Source: Kiritimatiellia bacterium (lineage in GTDB: Bacteria > Verrucomicrobiota > Kiritimatiellia > JAFGHX01). Taken from it: a DNA stretch of 64,000 bases. A program made the position numbers and the translations under genes. Location of the stretch: contig JAFGHX010000022.1 in assembly GCA_016929905.1 (NCBI GenBank), forward strand, positions 17,060 to 81,059. Direction: 5' to 3'. Below the pieces are notes generated by a model, which saw nothing but the letters and a program-made list of their open reading frames with translations, made no database searches and was not told where the DNA came from. Below, piece after piece: positions 1 through 7,913 of the stretch. The first letter of the stretch is position 1. Each line of letters opens with the position of its first letter.

Positions 1-2
1 GG

Positions 3-2693
3 AACGCCGTCTCGATTATGCCGTTCCAGGAAGCGTACCCGTGCGTGTCCGCGCTGTTCAAGGATCTGGCGCACGTGAACATACGGCTCGTGAACACGCG
101 CGACTGGGCACTGCTGATGGACGAATGGGCGGGGCGCAAGTCGGCAGCCGAGCAGCGGCGCGATGACGCGCTGCAGCGCACGCTCGATCGGGCCCAGCGG
201 ACCCGTACGGCGGGTGATGCGGGCGTTCTGGTCGACACCGTCACGCTCCCGCTGGAAGCGTTGCGGGAGCTATCGGCGGCGTACGAGGAGGCCTATGCCT
301 GGGCCAACGTCAAGATCCACGACGCGGCGCAGCAGTACGCCGCCGCAAAGGCGAGCTTCGAGGAGCGAATCAGAAAACTCGAAGTGGAACACGACAAGTG
401 CGTCGCGGCCGGACCGGACCGGCTGCGGCGGTGCTTGCCACGGTTGACCGTCCGGCTCCGGGCAAAGACGAAGGAAGGGATCGGGCCGCCGATCCCGGGC
501 GGGACTGTCTCCCTGCGGCTGAGAGGGGGACAGGCGGTCCCCATGAAAGAGCAGGCCGGCGGCCAGTACGCCTGCCAGCTTCCGCCGGCCGGCCGGCACG
601 TCGTCACGGCACGGGCGACCGGGTTCAAGAGCCTCGAGGGCGAGGAGGTGGCCAGCGAGTGGTTCGTAGTCCCCGCCCCGTCGGAAGGCCGGAAACCGCC
701 TGACCTCGGCCGCACGATCTTCCTTTCGCCGGCGGCCGCGCTGCAGAGTGCGATCCGGGTCGTCGTGACGGATGCCAAGACCGGGAAGCCCGTCGCCGGC
801 GCCGCGGTGGCTTTGCAGGCCACCGAGCGAGCGGGCGCCGGGGCGGCGGCGTCCAGCCCATTGTTCGCCCGGCGCGGTGCGGTGCGCGTGGAACCGGAGC
901 CAGAGAAGACTCCGACGCCGTTGTTCGGCGGGAAGAAGCCGCGTTGGGCGGACAGGCCGCGCGCGGCCTCCCCGTTGTTTGCCGGAAAGAAGGAAGACGA
1001 CGAGCCGCCGGCTGCAACGGGCACGGCCGCGGCTGCCGCCCGGTCAACGGGCGCGGACGGCACGTACACATTCGCCGGCCTCGAGCCCGGCGTGTACCGG
1101 GTTGAAGTGCGCGCCCCGTGCTACCGGTCGCCCGCCGTGAGCCAGCCTGTCGTCGTGGCGGAGCCGGACGCCGCCGATTCCGCCGCCCGCTATGACGTGA
1201 AGGTGCCGCTCGAGCCGTTGCTGAGCGTGATGGTGGTTGAGGTCGTGGACGAGCAGGGCAACGAAGTGCCCGGCGCGCGCGTCACGTTCGGGGCCCACAA
1301 CGCGGAGACCGGTGCGGACGGTACGGCGCGTTTCGAAGAGGTCGCCGTCGGAACACGTGTGCCCCTCGCCGTCGCCAAAGACGGGTTCCGCACGGCGGAA
1401 TCGAGCCTGGACATTCTGCCGGAGCGGGACGGCCAAGCGTTCAGCCGGCGCGTCGTCCTCAGAGGCGCGATCGCGCTGAAGGTGCGCGTGGTGGACGCCG
1501 CAAACAACACGCCCATCGGCGGGGCGCGCGTGCGGCTGGCGTACGAGAAGGATTTCACCGCCCAACTCAGCGACGCGTCCGGCGTCACCCGGTTCGGCGG
1601 GCTGGCGCCGCGCTACACGTATGTCAGCGTCGTGAAGGCCGGCTACGCGGCTGTTGACGGGCTCGAGGTCGACCTGCGCGCGGCGGCGGTCGGGACCGAG
1701 AAGGCGGTGAGTGTCAGGCTGCAGCAAGAAGGCGGGCCGCCCATGCTGGCGTTTGTCGTGACGTTTGACGGCGTGCCGCCGCCGGATGACAGCATCCGGG
1801 TCTCTATCCAGGGGCCGGAGTTCAAGCATACCGCCACCGGTAGCCGGGGCCGTGTGCCGATCACCAAACCCGGTCTGTACTGGGTATCGGTAATCGCACC
1901 CAAGTGCCGGCCCGTCACGGAGCACATCCGGATCCCCGGCTCGGAGTCTGGGGCCGAGCCGCAGACGCACACTGTGACGATCCGGCTCGTATCCGGGCCC
2001 GATATGCGGATCGAACCCGCCGAGGTCGCGGGCACGGCGGGCGACACATTCACGTTCACCGTGCACGGCAAGGCGCCGGCCGGCGCCCGGTACCAATGGT
2101 CCCTGAACGGACGCCCGCTCGAGACGGCGGCCGGCTCGCAGCTGACGCAGACGTTCCCGAAGCCCGGCAAACAGAGGGTCAGGGTCAAACTGCTCGACGG
2201 CGCCACGGGTAAGGAACTGGCCCGGGCCGAAGCCGTGGCCCGCATCGAACAGAAGCAACCGCAGGTTGTCGCTGTCTACCGCGGGACCGGTACGTTCAGT
2301 TGGGAGTACCACGTGCTACAGGTGGACAACCTGCCGCCCAGGAAGGCAGGCGGGCCATGCGGCATCGAAGCGCAGCTCTACGACGACGGCCGGTGCGAGT
2401 TCGTCATCCAGAGCGATCGGATCCACAGGGACCTCGGAGACCTGACGTTCATATGGAAGCGCTCGGCGGAGCCGAGAAAACTTACCATCAAAATCCCGGA
2501 ATCCGGGCAATGGTCACAGAAATCGGCCGGCTGGCTCCAGGGCCCGCACTGGCAGGAGCGCGAGACGCAGGGCACACGTGGCGCGAGCCTCACCGGCTAC
2601 TACCGATGGCGCCACCGCGTCGGATACCCGGACCGCGAGGGCATAGCCGACGAACGCTTGAACTTGACCTTCGATCTGCCGCGCGTCAAATGA
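3..2693 (+). CDS. Exported-type protein with carboxypeptidase-regulatory-like repeats and a PKD-like domain (5'-truncated)
   Basis: The frame is open to the left edge. The first ATG is at 18 without a ribosome site, so the true start probably lies outside the window. Residues counted from that ATG: a helical, charged stretch (about 85-130), then several beta-sandwich repeats of the carboxypeptidase-regulatory/Cna-B type (about 150-225, 245-400, 402-480, 485-570 and 570-650), each with the G-A-x-V...G...F..L.PG pattern. A PKD-like domain follows (about 662-740) and then an unrecognised C-terminal domain. A low-complexity insert (about 272-345) carries three PLF(A/G) repeats. These folds are adhesive or structural in known proteins; no catalytic motif was seen. 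Function is not known, and a surface or periplasmic structural role is an inference. Confidence 0.75.
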   Translation, partial: NAVSIMPFQEAYPCVSALFKDLAHVNIRLVNTRDWALLMDEWAGRKSAAEQRRDDALQRTLDRAQRTRTAGDAGVLVDTVTLPLEALRELSAAYEEAYAWANVKIHDAAQQYAAAKASFEERIRKLEVEHDKCVAAGPDRLRRCLPRLTVRLRAKTKEGIGPPIPGGTVSLRLRGGQAVPMKEQAGGQYACQLPPAGRHVVTARATGFKSLEGEEVASEWFVVPAPSEGRKPPDLGRTIFLSPAAALQSAIRVVVTDAKTGKPVAGAAVALQATERAGAGAAASSPLFARRGAVRVEPEPEKTPTPLFGGKKPRWADRPRAASPLFAGKKEDDEPPAATGTAAAAARSTGADGTYTFAGLEPGVYRVEVRAPCYRSPAVSQPVVVAEPDAADSAARYDVKVPLEPLLSVMVVEVVDEQGNEVPGARVTFGAHNAETGADGTARFEEVAVGTRVPLAVAKDGFRTAESSLDILPERDGQAFSRRVVLRGAIALKVRVVDAANNTPIGGARVRLAYEKDFTAQLSDASGVTRFGGLAPRYTYVSVVKAGYAAVDGLEVDLRAAAVGTEKAVSVRLQQEGGPPMLAFVVTFDGVPPPDDSIRVSIQGPEFKHTATGSRGRVPITKPGLYWVSVIAPKCRPVTEHIRIPGSESGAEPQTHTVTIRLVSGPDMRIEPAEVAGTAGDTFTFTVHGKAPAGARYQWSLNGRPLETAAGSQLTQTFPKPGKQRVRVKLLDGATGKELARAEAVARIEQKQPQVVAVYRGTGTFSWEYHVLQVDNLPPRKAGGPCGIEAQLYDDGRCEFVIQSDRIHRDLGDLTFIWKRSAEPRKLTIKIPESGQWSQKSAGWLQGPHWQERETQGTRGASLTGYYRWRHRVGYPDREGIADERLNLTFDLPRVK

Positions 2694-2696
2694 CCG

Positions 2697-2717
2697 GCCG
2701 GGCCCATTCGGCCCGGC
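2697..2717 (+). terminator. GC-rich stem-loop just after the stop codon
   Basis: Eight-base-pair perfect stem (2697-2704 with 2710-2717) and a 5-nt loop, four bases after the stop of the upstream gene. There is no T-tract, so termination is only suggested by its position. Confidence 0.3.
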
Positions 2718-2773
2718 ACTCGAACGCCGGCGGTTCGGGCGACAGATCAGCGGAAGGTCGAACGATTTCTTGC

Positions 2774-2802
2774 TTCTTTCCCGGCGCCGCACCTGCTACA
2801 AT
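2774..2802 (+). promoter_or_regulatory. Candidate tRNA promoter (extended -10)
   Basis: TACAAT at 2797-2802 preceded by TGC (2794-2796) makes an extended -10 element. The -35 region is weak. The tRNA body begins 20 nt after the -10. Confidence 0.35.
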
Positions 2803-2821
2803 CCCGTCGCTTCTCATCCGG

Positions 2822-2898
2822 GCCAGCTTAGCTCAGTTGGTCAGAGCAGGTGATTTGTAATCACCAGGTCGTCGGTTCGAATCCGACAGCTGGCTCCA
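2822..2898 (+). tRNA. tRNA-Thr(TGT)
   Basis: Complete cloverleaf. Acceptor stem 2822-2828 pairs with 2888-2894. The D stem is GCTC/GAGC (2831-2834, 2844-2847). The anticodon stem GGTGA/TCACC encloses loop 2854-2860 with anticodon TGT at 2856-2858, which reads ACA (Thr). The T stem is GTCGG/CCGAC with a TTCGAAT loop (2876-2882). The discriminator base is T2895 and the CCA end is encoded (2896-2898). It lies immediately upstream of a strong terminator hairpin, so it appears to be a single-gene transcription unit. Confidence 0.97.
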
Positions 2899-2950
2899 TT
2901 CAAACCCCGTTCGGCCGCGCCGAGGGCGCGGCCGAACGGGGTTTGAATTT
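2899..2950 (+). terminator. Rho-independent terminator of the tRNA gene
   Basis: A 23-bp perfect inverted repeat (2899-2921 with 2925-2947) with a 3-nt loop, followed by TTT. It begins directly after the encoded CCA. The stem is unusually long and perfect, and its outer part is T-rich on the 3' side. Confidence 0.85.
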
Positions 2951-2976
2951 CCGGGCCGGTATGCTACCATGCGCGC

Positions 2977-3996
2977 ATGGAAGCGGAAGAGAGGGACCTG
3001 TCGAAACTGAGCGATGAGGAGCTGCTCGCGCTGCGGTTCTGCGAACTGAACCTGCGGATCGAGGGGTCCTGGGTGGAGAAGTGCATCGCGGAACTGTACC
3101 GCGAGCTGGACGAGAAGGGGATCCGGTTCCACCCGCCCTGCTACCTGGCCGACGAATGGCTGTGCCCCGACGGCGAGCCGATCGTGGGGATCGCCTTCTA
3201 CCTGGCGCATCCGCGCCTGAAGAGCCTGGAGCGGAAGCGGATGCTCGAGGTCGAGGGCGGCGACGAGGCCTGGTGCATGCGGCTGCTCCGCCACGAGACC
3301 GGCCATGCCCTGAACTACGCCTACCTGCTGCACCGCCGCAAGAAGTGGAAGGAGCTGTTCGGTTCCTTCTCCGAGGAATACCCGGAACGGTACAAGTACC
3401 GGCCATACAGCAAGCGGTACGTGCGGCATCTCGACGAGTTTTACGCCCAGTATCACCCAGACGAGGATTTCGCCGAGACGTTCGCCGTGTGGCTCAACCC
3501 GAAATCGCGCTGGCGCAAGCGCTACAAGGGCTGGAAGGCGCTCGACAAGCTCGAATACGTCGATGAACTGATGGCGAAAATCGCCGCCAAGCCGCCCCTG
3601 AAACCCGAGGGCAAGCCGCACTGGGACGTCACGCGCATGCGGACCACCCTGCGCAAGCATTACCGGCAGAAGCAGGAATTCTACGCCGAGTACTACCCGG
3701 ACTTCCACGACCGGCACCTGAACCGCATATTCCAGGCCGAGTCGGCCGACCCGAAGCGGAGGGCCTACCAGTTGATCCGGCGGTACCGCAAGCGGATCTG
3801 CGACCAGGTCGCTGCCGCCACGCGGGAGAAGAAGTACATCATCGACGGGCTGCTCAAGGACCTGATCGAACGCAGCCGGGAACTGGCCCTGTACTCCAGC
3901 GCGCACGAGACCGACGACGTGCTGAAACTCACGGCCTATGTCACGGCCCTGACCATGAACTACCTCTATACCGGGGGGTTCAGGAAGGAGTCATGA
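2977..3996 (+). CDS. Putative zinc metallopeptidase (HExxH, gluzincin-like)
   Basis: 339 residues, cytosolic, with no signal peptide. HETGH at residues 106-110 fits HExxH with two zinc ligands and the catalytic Glu. About 55 residues later PDEDFAETFAVW (161-172) supplies E167 as the likely third ligand. The whole resembles uncharacterised bacterial 'putative zinc-binding metallopeptidase' families. The N-terminal 100 and C-terminal 150 residues are rich in charged helices. The gene is followed by an ATP-grasp ligase with a 4-nt ATGA overlap, so the two are very likely translated together. That pairing suggests making and trimming an amide or peptide bond, but the substrate cannot be read from sequence. 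No clear Shine-Dalgarno precedes the ATG. Confidence 0.8.
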   Translation: MEAEERDLSKLSDEELLALRFCELNLRIEGSWVEKCIAELYRELDEKGIRFHPPCYLADEWLCPDGEPIVGIAFYLAHPRLKSLERKRMLEVEGGDEAWCMRLLRHETGHALNYAYLLHRRKKWKELFGSFSEEYPERYKYRPYSKRYVRHLDEFYAQYHPDEDFAETFAVWLNPKSRWRKRYKGWKALDKLEYVDELMAKIAAKPPLKPEGKPHWDVTRMRTTLRKHYRQKQEFYAEYYPDFHDRHLNRIFQAESADPKRRAYQLIRRYRKRICDQVAAATREKKYIIDGLLKDLIERSRELALYSSAHETDDVLKLTAYVTALTMNYLYTGGFRKES

Positions 3997-5003
3997 AGAA
4001 GCTGAAGGTCCTTGTCCTGTTCGACAGCGCCGGCCCGCCGCCGGAGAACCAGGACTACACCGAGCAGCTCAAGACCGAGGACTGGTTCACCGAGGCGGCC
4101 GTCATCCAGACGCTGCGCGAGGAAGGGCACGAAGTCCGGATGCTGGGCGTCTGGGACGACATCACGATTCTGTTCCGCGAGGTGAAGGAGCACAGGCCGG
4201 ACGTCGTGTTCAACCTGACGGAGGTCTTCCTCGGCACGCCGCGGCTGGACAAGAACATCGCCTTCGTGCTCGAACTGTGCGACGTGCCCTATACCGGGTG
4301 CAGCCCGTTCGGCATGATGATCTGCAACAACAAGGCGCTGACCAAGAAGATCCTCAACTACCACCGGGTCAAGGTCCCCCAGTTCGAGGTCTTTCGACGG
4401 GGAAGACGGGTGCGGCTGCCGAAGAAACTGCGCCTGCCGCTGATCGTCAAGCCGCTCAACGAGGAAGCGTCGACCGGGATCGCGCAGGCCTCGTTCGTCG
4501 AAGACGAGAAGCATTTCCGCGAGCGCGTCGAGTTCATTCACGAGCACCTCGAGCGGGATGCCATCGCCGAGGAGTATGTCGCGGGCCGTGAACTGTATGC
4601 GAGCATTCTCGGCTATCGGCGGCTGCATGCCTTTCCGCTGCGCGAGATGACGTTCACGCAGGTGCCCGAGGATGAGCCCAGACTCGCCACCTACAAGGCG
4701 AAGTGGGATCAGAAATACCGGGAGAAGTGGGGGATCAAGAACGTGTTCGCCCCCGGGCTCAGCGAGGAGGTCACCCGCAAAATCATGCATACCTGCAAAC
4801 GCGCGTACCGGGCGTTGAGCCTCGACGCCTACGCGCGGTTCGATTTTCGGCTGACGCCCGACAATGACGTGTATATCCTGGAAGCCAACGCCAACCCGGA
4901 ACTGGCGCTCGGCGACGAGTTCGCCGAGTCGGCCGCCAAGGGCGGGTATGACTACAACAAGCTCATCCGCGCGATCGTGGAACTGGCCTTTCAGCGGGAG
5001 TGA
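3993..5003 (+). CDS. ATP-grasp ligase, D-alanine--D-alanine ligase-like
   Basis: 336 residues. The N-terminal domain is Rossmann-like (KVLVLFDSAG at 5-14). The central ATP-grasp has K153 in LIVKPLNEEASTG (150-162) and the grasp-loop motif EEYVAGREL (193-201). C-terminal metal ligands are D284 (ARFDFR) and E297/N299 in ILEANANP (295-302). These match the D-Ala-D-Ala ligase superfamily, which joins two carboxylate/amine substrates through an acyl-phosphate. The usual Ddl serine-rich loop is replaced by NEEASTG and the gene is not next to mur/fts genes, so it is unlikely to be the housekeeping Ddl. It overlaps the metallopeptidase by 4 nt and is followed after 27 nt by a membrane protein. Confidence 0.85.
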   Translation: MKKLKVLVLFDSAGPPPENQDYTEQLKTEDWFTEAAVIQTLREEGHEVRMLGVWDDITILFREVKEHRPDVVFNLTEVFLGTPRLDKNIAFVLELCDVPYTGCSPFGMMICNNKALTKKILNYHRVKVPQFEVFRRGRRVRLPKKLRLPLIVKPLNEEASTGIAQASFVEDEKHFRERVEFIHEHLERDAIAEEYVAGRELYASILGYRRLHAFPLREMTFTQVPEDEPRLATYKAKWDQKYREKWGIKNVFAPGLSEEVTRKIMHTCKRAYRALSLDAYARFDFRLTPDNDVYILEANANPELALGDEFAESAAKGGYDYNKLIRAIVELAFQRE

Positions 5004-5030
5004 GGACGGAAACAGGAGAGGAGCCGCATC

Positions 5031-5492
5031 ATGCTGAGCGGAACAACGGATGTGTTGGTGGAAATCGGGTATGTCACGATCTTCTTCGTCGTGTTCACGC
5101 TGCTTTGGCTCGTCATCATCAGCCTCATGCTGCGCGTCCAGGCGAACAGACTGCGCGCGCGCGACGCGCAGGAAATGCGGATGATGGAGGTGACCAGCCG
5201 CTATCTGGTCGCCGCGCGCGAGCAGCTCGAGGAAAATCTCTACCAGCTCATGAAGGCCGGGGCGTGGTCGCTCGAGAACGACGCGGAGATCCGCGAAGTG
5301 TGCGAGCGGGTCGAACGGTTCAGCGGCAAGTCGCCGCTCGGCCGCTACCGCAAACCGGTCGAAGAGATCGGCCTGCACGCGTTCTTCACCACCGCGGTCA
5401 ACCAGGGTGTGGACTTCCAGGACGCCCATGCCGTCGAGGCGCTGCTCGTGCGCCTGAACCCCCATTTTTCCCCCGCGGCGGAGGAAAAATAG
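5031..5492 (+). CDS. Single-pass membrane protein of unknown function
   Basis: 153 residues with one hydrophobic helix (about 13-35, VTIFFVVFTLLWLVIISLML), a basic flank and a cytoplasmic helical domain with no recognised family. An AGGAG-type ribosome site precedes the ATG. It lies 27 nt after the ATP-grasp gene on the same strand, so it is probably the third gene of the peptidase/ligase operon and may tether or regulate the two enzymes at the membrane. That role is an inference from position only. Confidence 0.65.
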   Translation: MLSGTTDVLVEIGYVTIFFVVFTLLWLVIISLMLRVQANRLRARDAQEMRMMEVTSRYLVAAREQLEENLYQLMKAGAWSLENDAEIREVCERVERFSGKSPLGRYRKPVEEIGLHAFFTTAVNQGVDFQDAHAVEALLVRLNPHFSPAAEEK

Positions 5493-5598
5493 ACGCCTTC
5501 GGCGCGGGGAACAGGCGAGCGCGCCCGGCACCGGGGCGGCTTGGCCGGCCGCGCGCTAGCGCCTTGCCGAATCGTCAACGCAAACAGAGTTTTCCCCC

Positions 5599-5627
5599 TT
5601 GTCAACCGCTCTCTCCCACGCTATAAT
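5599..5627 (+). promoter_or_regulatory. Sigma70-type promoter for the first UroD-like gene
   Basis: TTGTCA (5599-5604), a 17-nt spacer and TATAAT (5622-5627): one mismatch to the consensus. The start point should fall near 5634, giving a leader of about 25 nt that holds a GGAGGAGGAG ribosome site before the ATG at 5660. Confidence 0.75.
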
Positions 5628-5642
5628 GAACACGTGTTCATT
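5625..5642. promoter_or_regulatory. 18-bp perfect palindrome (candidate LacI-type operator)
   Basis: AATGAACACGTGTTCATT is its own reverse complement, with a central CG as in LacI-family operators. It overlaps the -10 and the expected start point, so a bound protein would block transcription. A LacI-type regulator gene starts 1.26 kb downstream (6903). The pairing of this site with that regulator is an inference. Confidence 0.6.
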
Positions 5643-5659
5643 CCGGAGGAGGAGCCGCG

Positions 5660-6733
5660 ATGCAGTTGACGACGAAACCGGATTTCGACAGGGTGCGTGA
5701 GATGTGGGCGGCCTACTGGGCGGGCGACGTGCTCAAACGCCCGCCAGTCGTGGCCTCGGTGGCGAAGAATGGCGCCAGAAAGGGCACGCGCAACCTGAAA
5801 TATTACAACGCGCTCACCCGCAATTTCGATGCGCAGCTCGAGGCGCTCGACGCGTGGGTGGAGGGCACGGAGTTTCTGGCGGAATCGATTCCGTTCTTTG
5901 ACCCGGACCATGGGCCGGACCAGTTCGCGGCGTTTTGCGGCACAAGCCTCAAGTTCTCGGAGGCCTCGCCCAACACGACGTGGGTGGAACCGGTCGTCGA
6001 GCGGTGGGAGGATTTCCTGCCGATCGAACTGGACAGGGACAGCCCCGTCTGGAAAGGGGTCATGGAGTATGCGTCCGTTCTGGCGCGGCACGGCCGGGGC
6101 CGGTACCTGGTCGGCATGTGCGATCTGCACTCCAACGCCGACGCGCTCAGCGCCCTGCGCGGGCCGGAGCGGCTCTGCATGGACCTGTACGACTGCCCGG
6201 ACCTGGTGGAGCAGGCGATGCGGCAGGTCCGCGCCCTGTTCCAGCCCGTGTACGACGCCATCTACGAAGCCGGCGCGATGAACGGCGAGACCGGCTCGGT
6301 GGGCTGGACGCCGTTCTGGTGCGAGGGCAAGTTCGCCACGATCCAGTGTGACTTCATCTGCATGGTCAGCCCCGAAATGGCGCGCCGCTTCATCATCCCC
6401 GCCCTTGACGAGGAGGCGTCGTTCCTGGACCATTGCGTCTATCACCTGGACGGGCCCGGCGCGTTGCCGCATCTCGACGATATCCTGGCCATCGAGGGGA
6501 TCGACGTGATCCAGTGGGTGTCGGGCGCGGGCCAGGCGCCCATGCACGAATGGATCGACGTGCTGCGCAAGTGCCAGCAGGCGGGCAAAGGGCTGCAGAT
6601 ATACGGCGTGAACGGAGAGACCCTCAAGCGCTTGCACAAGGAACTCAGGCCGGAAGGCGTCGTGTACTGCATCGGCGCCAAGACCCGCGAGGACGTCGAA
6701 GAGACGTGCCGCTGGCTCGAGCGGAATACGTGA
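5660..6733 (+). CDS. Uroporphyrinogen decarboxylase (URO-D) family protein
   Basis: 357 residues, soluble, URO-D fold. The family includes HemE and corrinoid/CoM methyltransferases such as MtaA and CmuA. The N-terminal RQAGRY signature of true HemE is absent, and no other heme gene is nearby. C-terminal features typical of the family include YHLDGPGALPHLDDIL and IQWVSGAGQAP, the substrate-cavity strands at the mouth of the barrel. Homologues in PVC-type genomes often sit beside sugar regulators, as here with a LacI protein. The reaction is not known; a methyl-transfer or small-molecule role is more likely than heme synthesis. A strong promoter and palindromic operator lie just upstream. A second, divergent family member is at 9373-10563. 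Confidence 0.85.
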   Translation: MQLTTKPDFDRVREMWAAYWAGDVLKRPPVVASVAKNGARKGTRNLKYYNALTRNFDAQLEALDAWVEGTEFLAESIPFFDPDHGPDQFAAFCGTSLKFSEASPNTTWVEPVVERWEDFLPIELDRDSPVWKGVMEYASVLARHGRGRYLVGMCDLHSNADALSALRGPERLCMDLYDCPDLVEQAMRQVRALFQPVYDAIYEAGAMNGETGSVGWTPFWCEGKFATIQCDFICMVSPEMARRFIIPALDEEASFLDHCVYHLDGPGALPHLDDILAIEGIDVIQWVSGAGQAPMHEWIDVLRKCQQAGKGLQIYGVNGETLKRLHKELRPEGVVYCIGAKTREDVEETCRWLERNT

Positions 6734-6775
6734 GGGAGCGCGCGCTCTCAATCTTGCTCGAGAACGTACTCGGGA

Positions 6776-6807
6776 ACCCGCCTTCGCTCAGATAGCTTCG
6801 GCGGGCA
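6776..6807. repeat. Dispersed 32-bp hairpin repeat, copy 1
   Basis: Begins ACCCGCCTTCGCTCAGATAG and ends GGCGGGCA. The CCCGCC and GGCGGG ends pair. It matches 44687-44718 at 30 of 32 positions, differing only at two adjacent bases in the loop. Confidence 0.8.
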
Positions 6808-6813
6808 TGCTTG

Positions 6814-6897
6814 CTCGAGTAGGTTCGCGAGTAAGTTTGCGAGCAGGTTCACGAGTAAGTTCTCGAGTGAGTTCTCGAGTAAGTTCTCGAGCAAGTT
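6814..6897. repeat. Seven tandem 12-bp units (CTCGAGTAAGTT type) abutting the lacI-type start
   Basis: Seven contiguous 12-nt units with consensus CTCGAGTAAGTT, ending 5 nt before the ATG at 6903. The array covers the place where the leader and ribosome site should be and contains no clear Shine-Dalgarno. Single related copies occur at 6754 and, inverted, near 54078-54091. Without spacers it is not a CRISPR. Confidence 0.85.
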
Positions 6898-6902
6898 TGC
6901 AG

Positions 6903-7913
6903 ATGACCCACACACGAAACGACATCGCGCGGCTGGCCGGGGTGAGCCCGGCGACGGTTTCGCGTGTGTACAACCGGCCGGAGGTTGTGTCGAAGGACAA
7001 GGTCCGGCGCGTACTGGCCGCCGCGGGGAAGGTGGGCTACTCGCCGAACAAGAGCGCCAGCGCCCTGCGGCGCAAGGGGACGGGCGTCATCCTGTTTCTG
7101 GAACGGAAGCCGGGCTCCCTGAGCGGGGAGGCGCGCTTCTACGCCTGGTTCTACGCCGACATTCTCAGGGCCGTCAAATCGATTGTCGACGAGACGACGT
7201 ATCAGATCAGTCTCTATTCGTACGCTTCCTTGCGCGACATCGCGCGCATCCGGGAGCGGAACCTGTGCGACGCGGTTATCTGTCACGAGATGGGCGATGC
7301 CGCCGCGGCCCGCGCCGTCCGGCGGCTGGGCTTGCCGTACGTCTGCTGTTTCCATACCGACCATCTGGACGGGTTCAACCGCTGTTTCATCGATGAAATT
7401 CACGGCGGCGGGCTGGCGGCGGAGCAGTTCCGAATGACCGGCCACCGGCGCCCGGCCCACATCACGGGGCGCGTGGAGCACATTCGAACCTGCCGGCAGC
7501 GCTGGGACGGGTTCCGGCAGGGGTTCGACGGCGTGCCGGTGAAGCTGATCGACGGCGAACTGGGCATTCAGGGCGGGTATCAGTCGGGCAGGCGGCTCGT
7601 TCCCGATATCAAGGCTGGGCAGATCGACTGCGTGTTCGTCGTGAACGATCTGACCTGCGTTGGGGTCGTACAGGCTTTTGCCGAGGCCGCTATCCGGGTC
7701 CCGCGGGACGTCTCGCTCATCGCCTACGACAATCTGCCCTTCATCTCCACTCTGCCCTTCAAGCTGGCCACGATCGATGTTTCGGTGGGCAAGGCCTACC
7801 GGGAAGCCACGCGCCTGCTGCTGAAGGCACTGCGCGAACCGGCCCCCATCGTCCAGGCTGTCCGGCCGGTGTTCGTACCGGGCGAATCGGTGCAGGCGCG
7901 GCGTCAGCCGTGA
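6903..7913 (+). CDS. LacI-family transcriptional regulator
   Basis: 336 residues from the ATG at 6903. This start places the helix-turn-helix at residues 4-24 (NDIARLAGVSPATVSRVYN), as in all LacI proteins; the longer frame only adds translation of the 12-bp repeats. A periplasmic-binding-protein-like effector domain follows, with the late IAYDNLPFISTLP motif typical of the C-terminal subdomain. It lies downstream of a UroD-like gene whose promoter carries a perfect 18-bp palindrome, so it may repress that gene. Its ligand is probably a sugar or sugar derivative. It converges with the amidohydrolase and the two stops overlap by 10 nt. Confidence 0.9.
   Translation: MTHTRNDIARLAGVSPATVSRVYNRPEVVSKDKVRRVLAAAGKVGYSPNKSASALRRKGTGVILFLERKPGSLSGEARFYAWFYADILRAVKSIVDETTYQISLYSYASLRDIARIRERNLCDAVICHEMGDAAAARAVRRLGLPYVCCFHTDHLDGFNRCFIDEIHGGGLAAEQFRMTGHRRPAHITGRVEHIRTCRQRWDGFRQGFDGVPVKLIDGELGIQGGYQSGRRLVPDIKAGQIDCVFVVNDLTCVGVVQAFAEAAIRVPRDVSLIAYDNLPFISTLPFKLATIDVSVGKAYREATRLLLKALREPAPIVQAVRPVFVPGESVQARRQP

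Noticed and set aside
6814..6897. CRISPR array
   Set aside because: Units are 12 bp and contiguous, with no unique spacers and no cas genes nearby.
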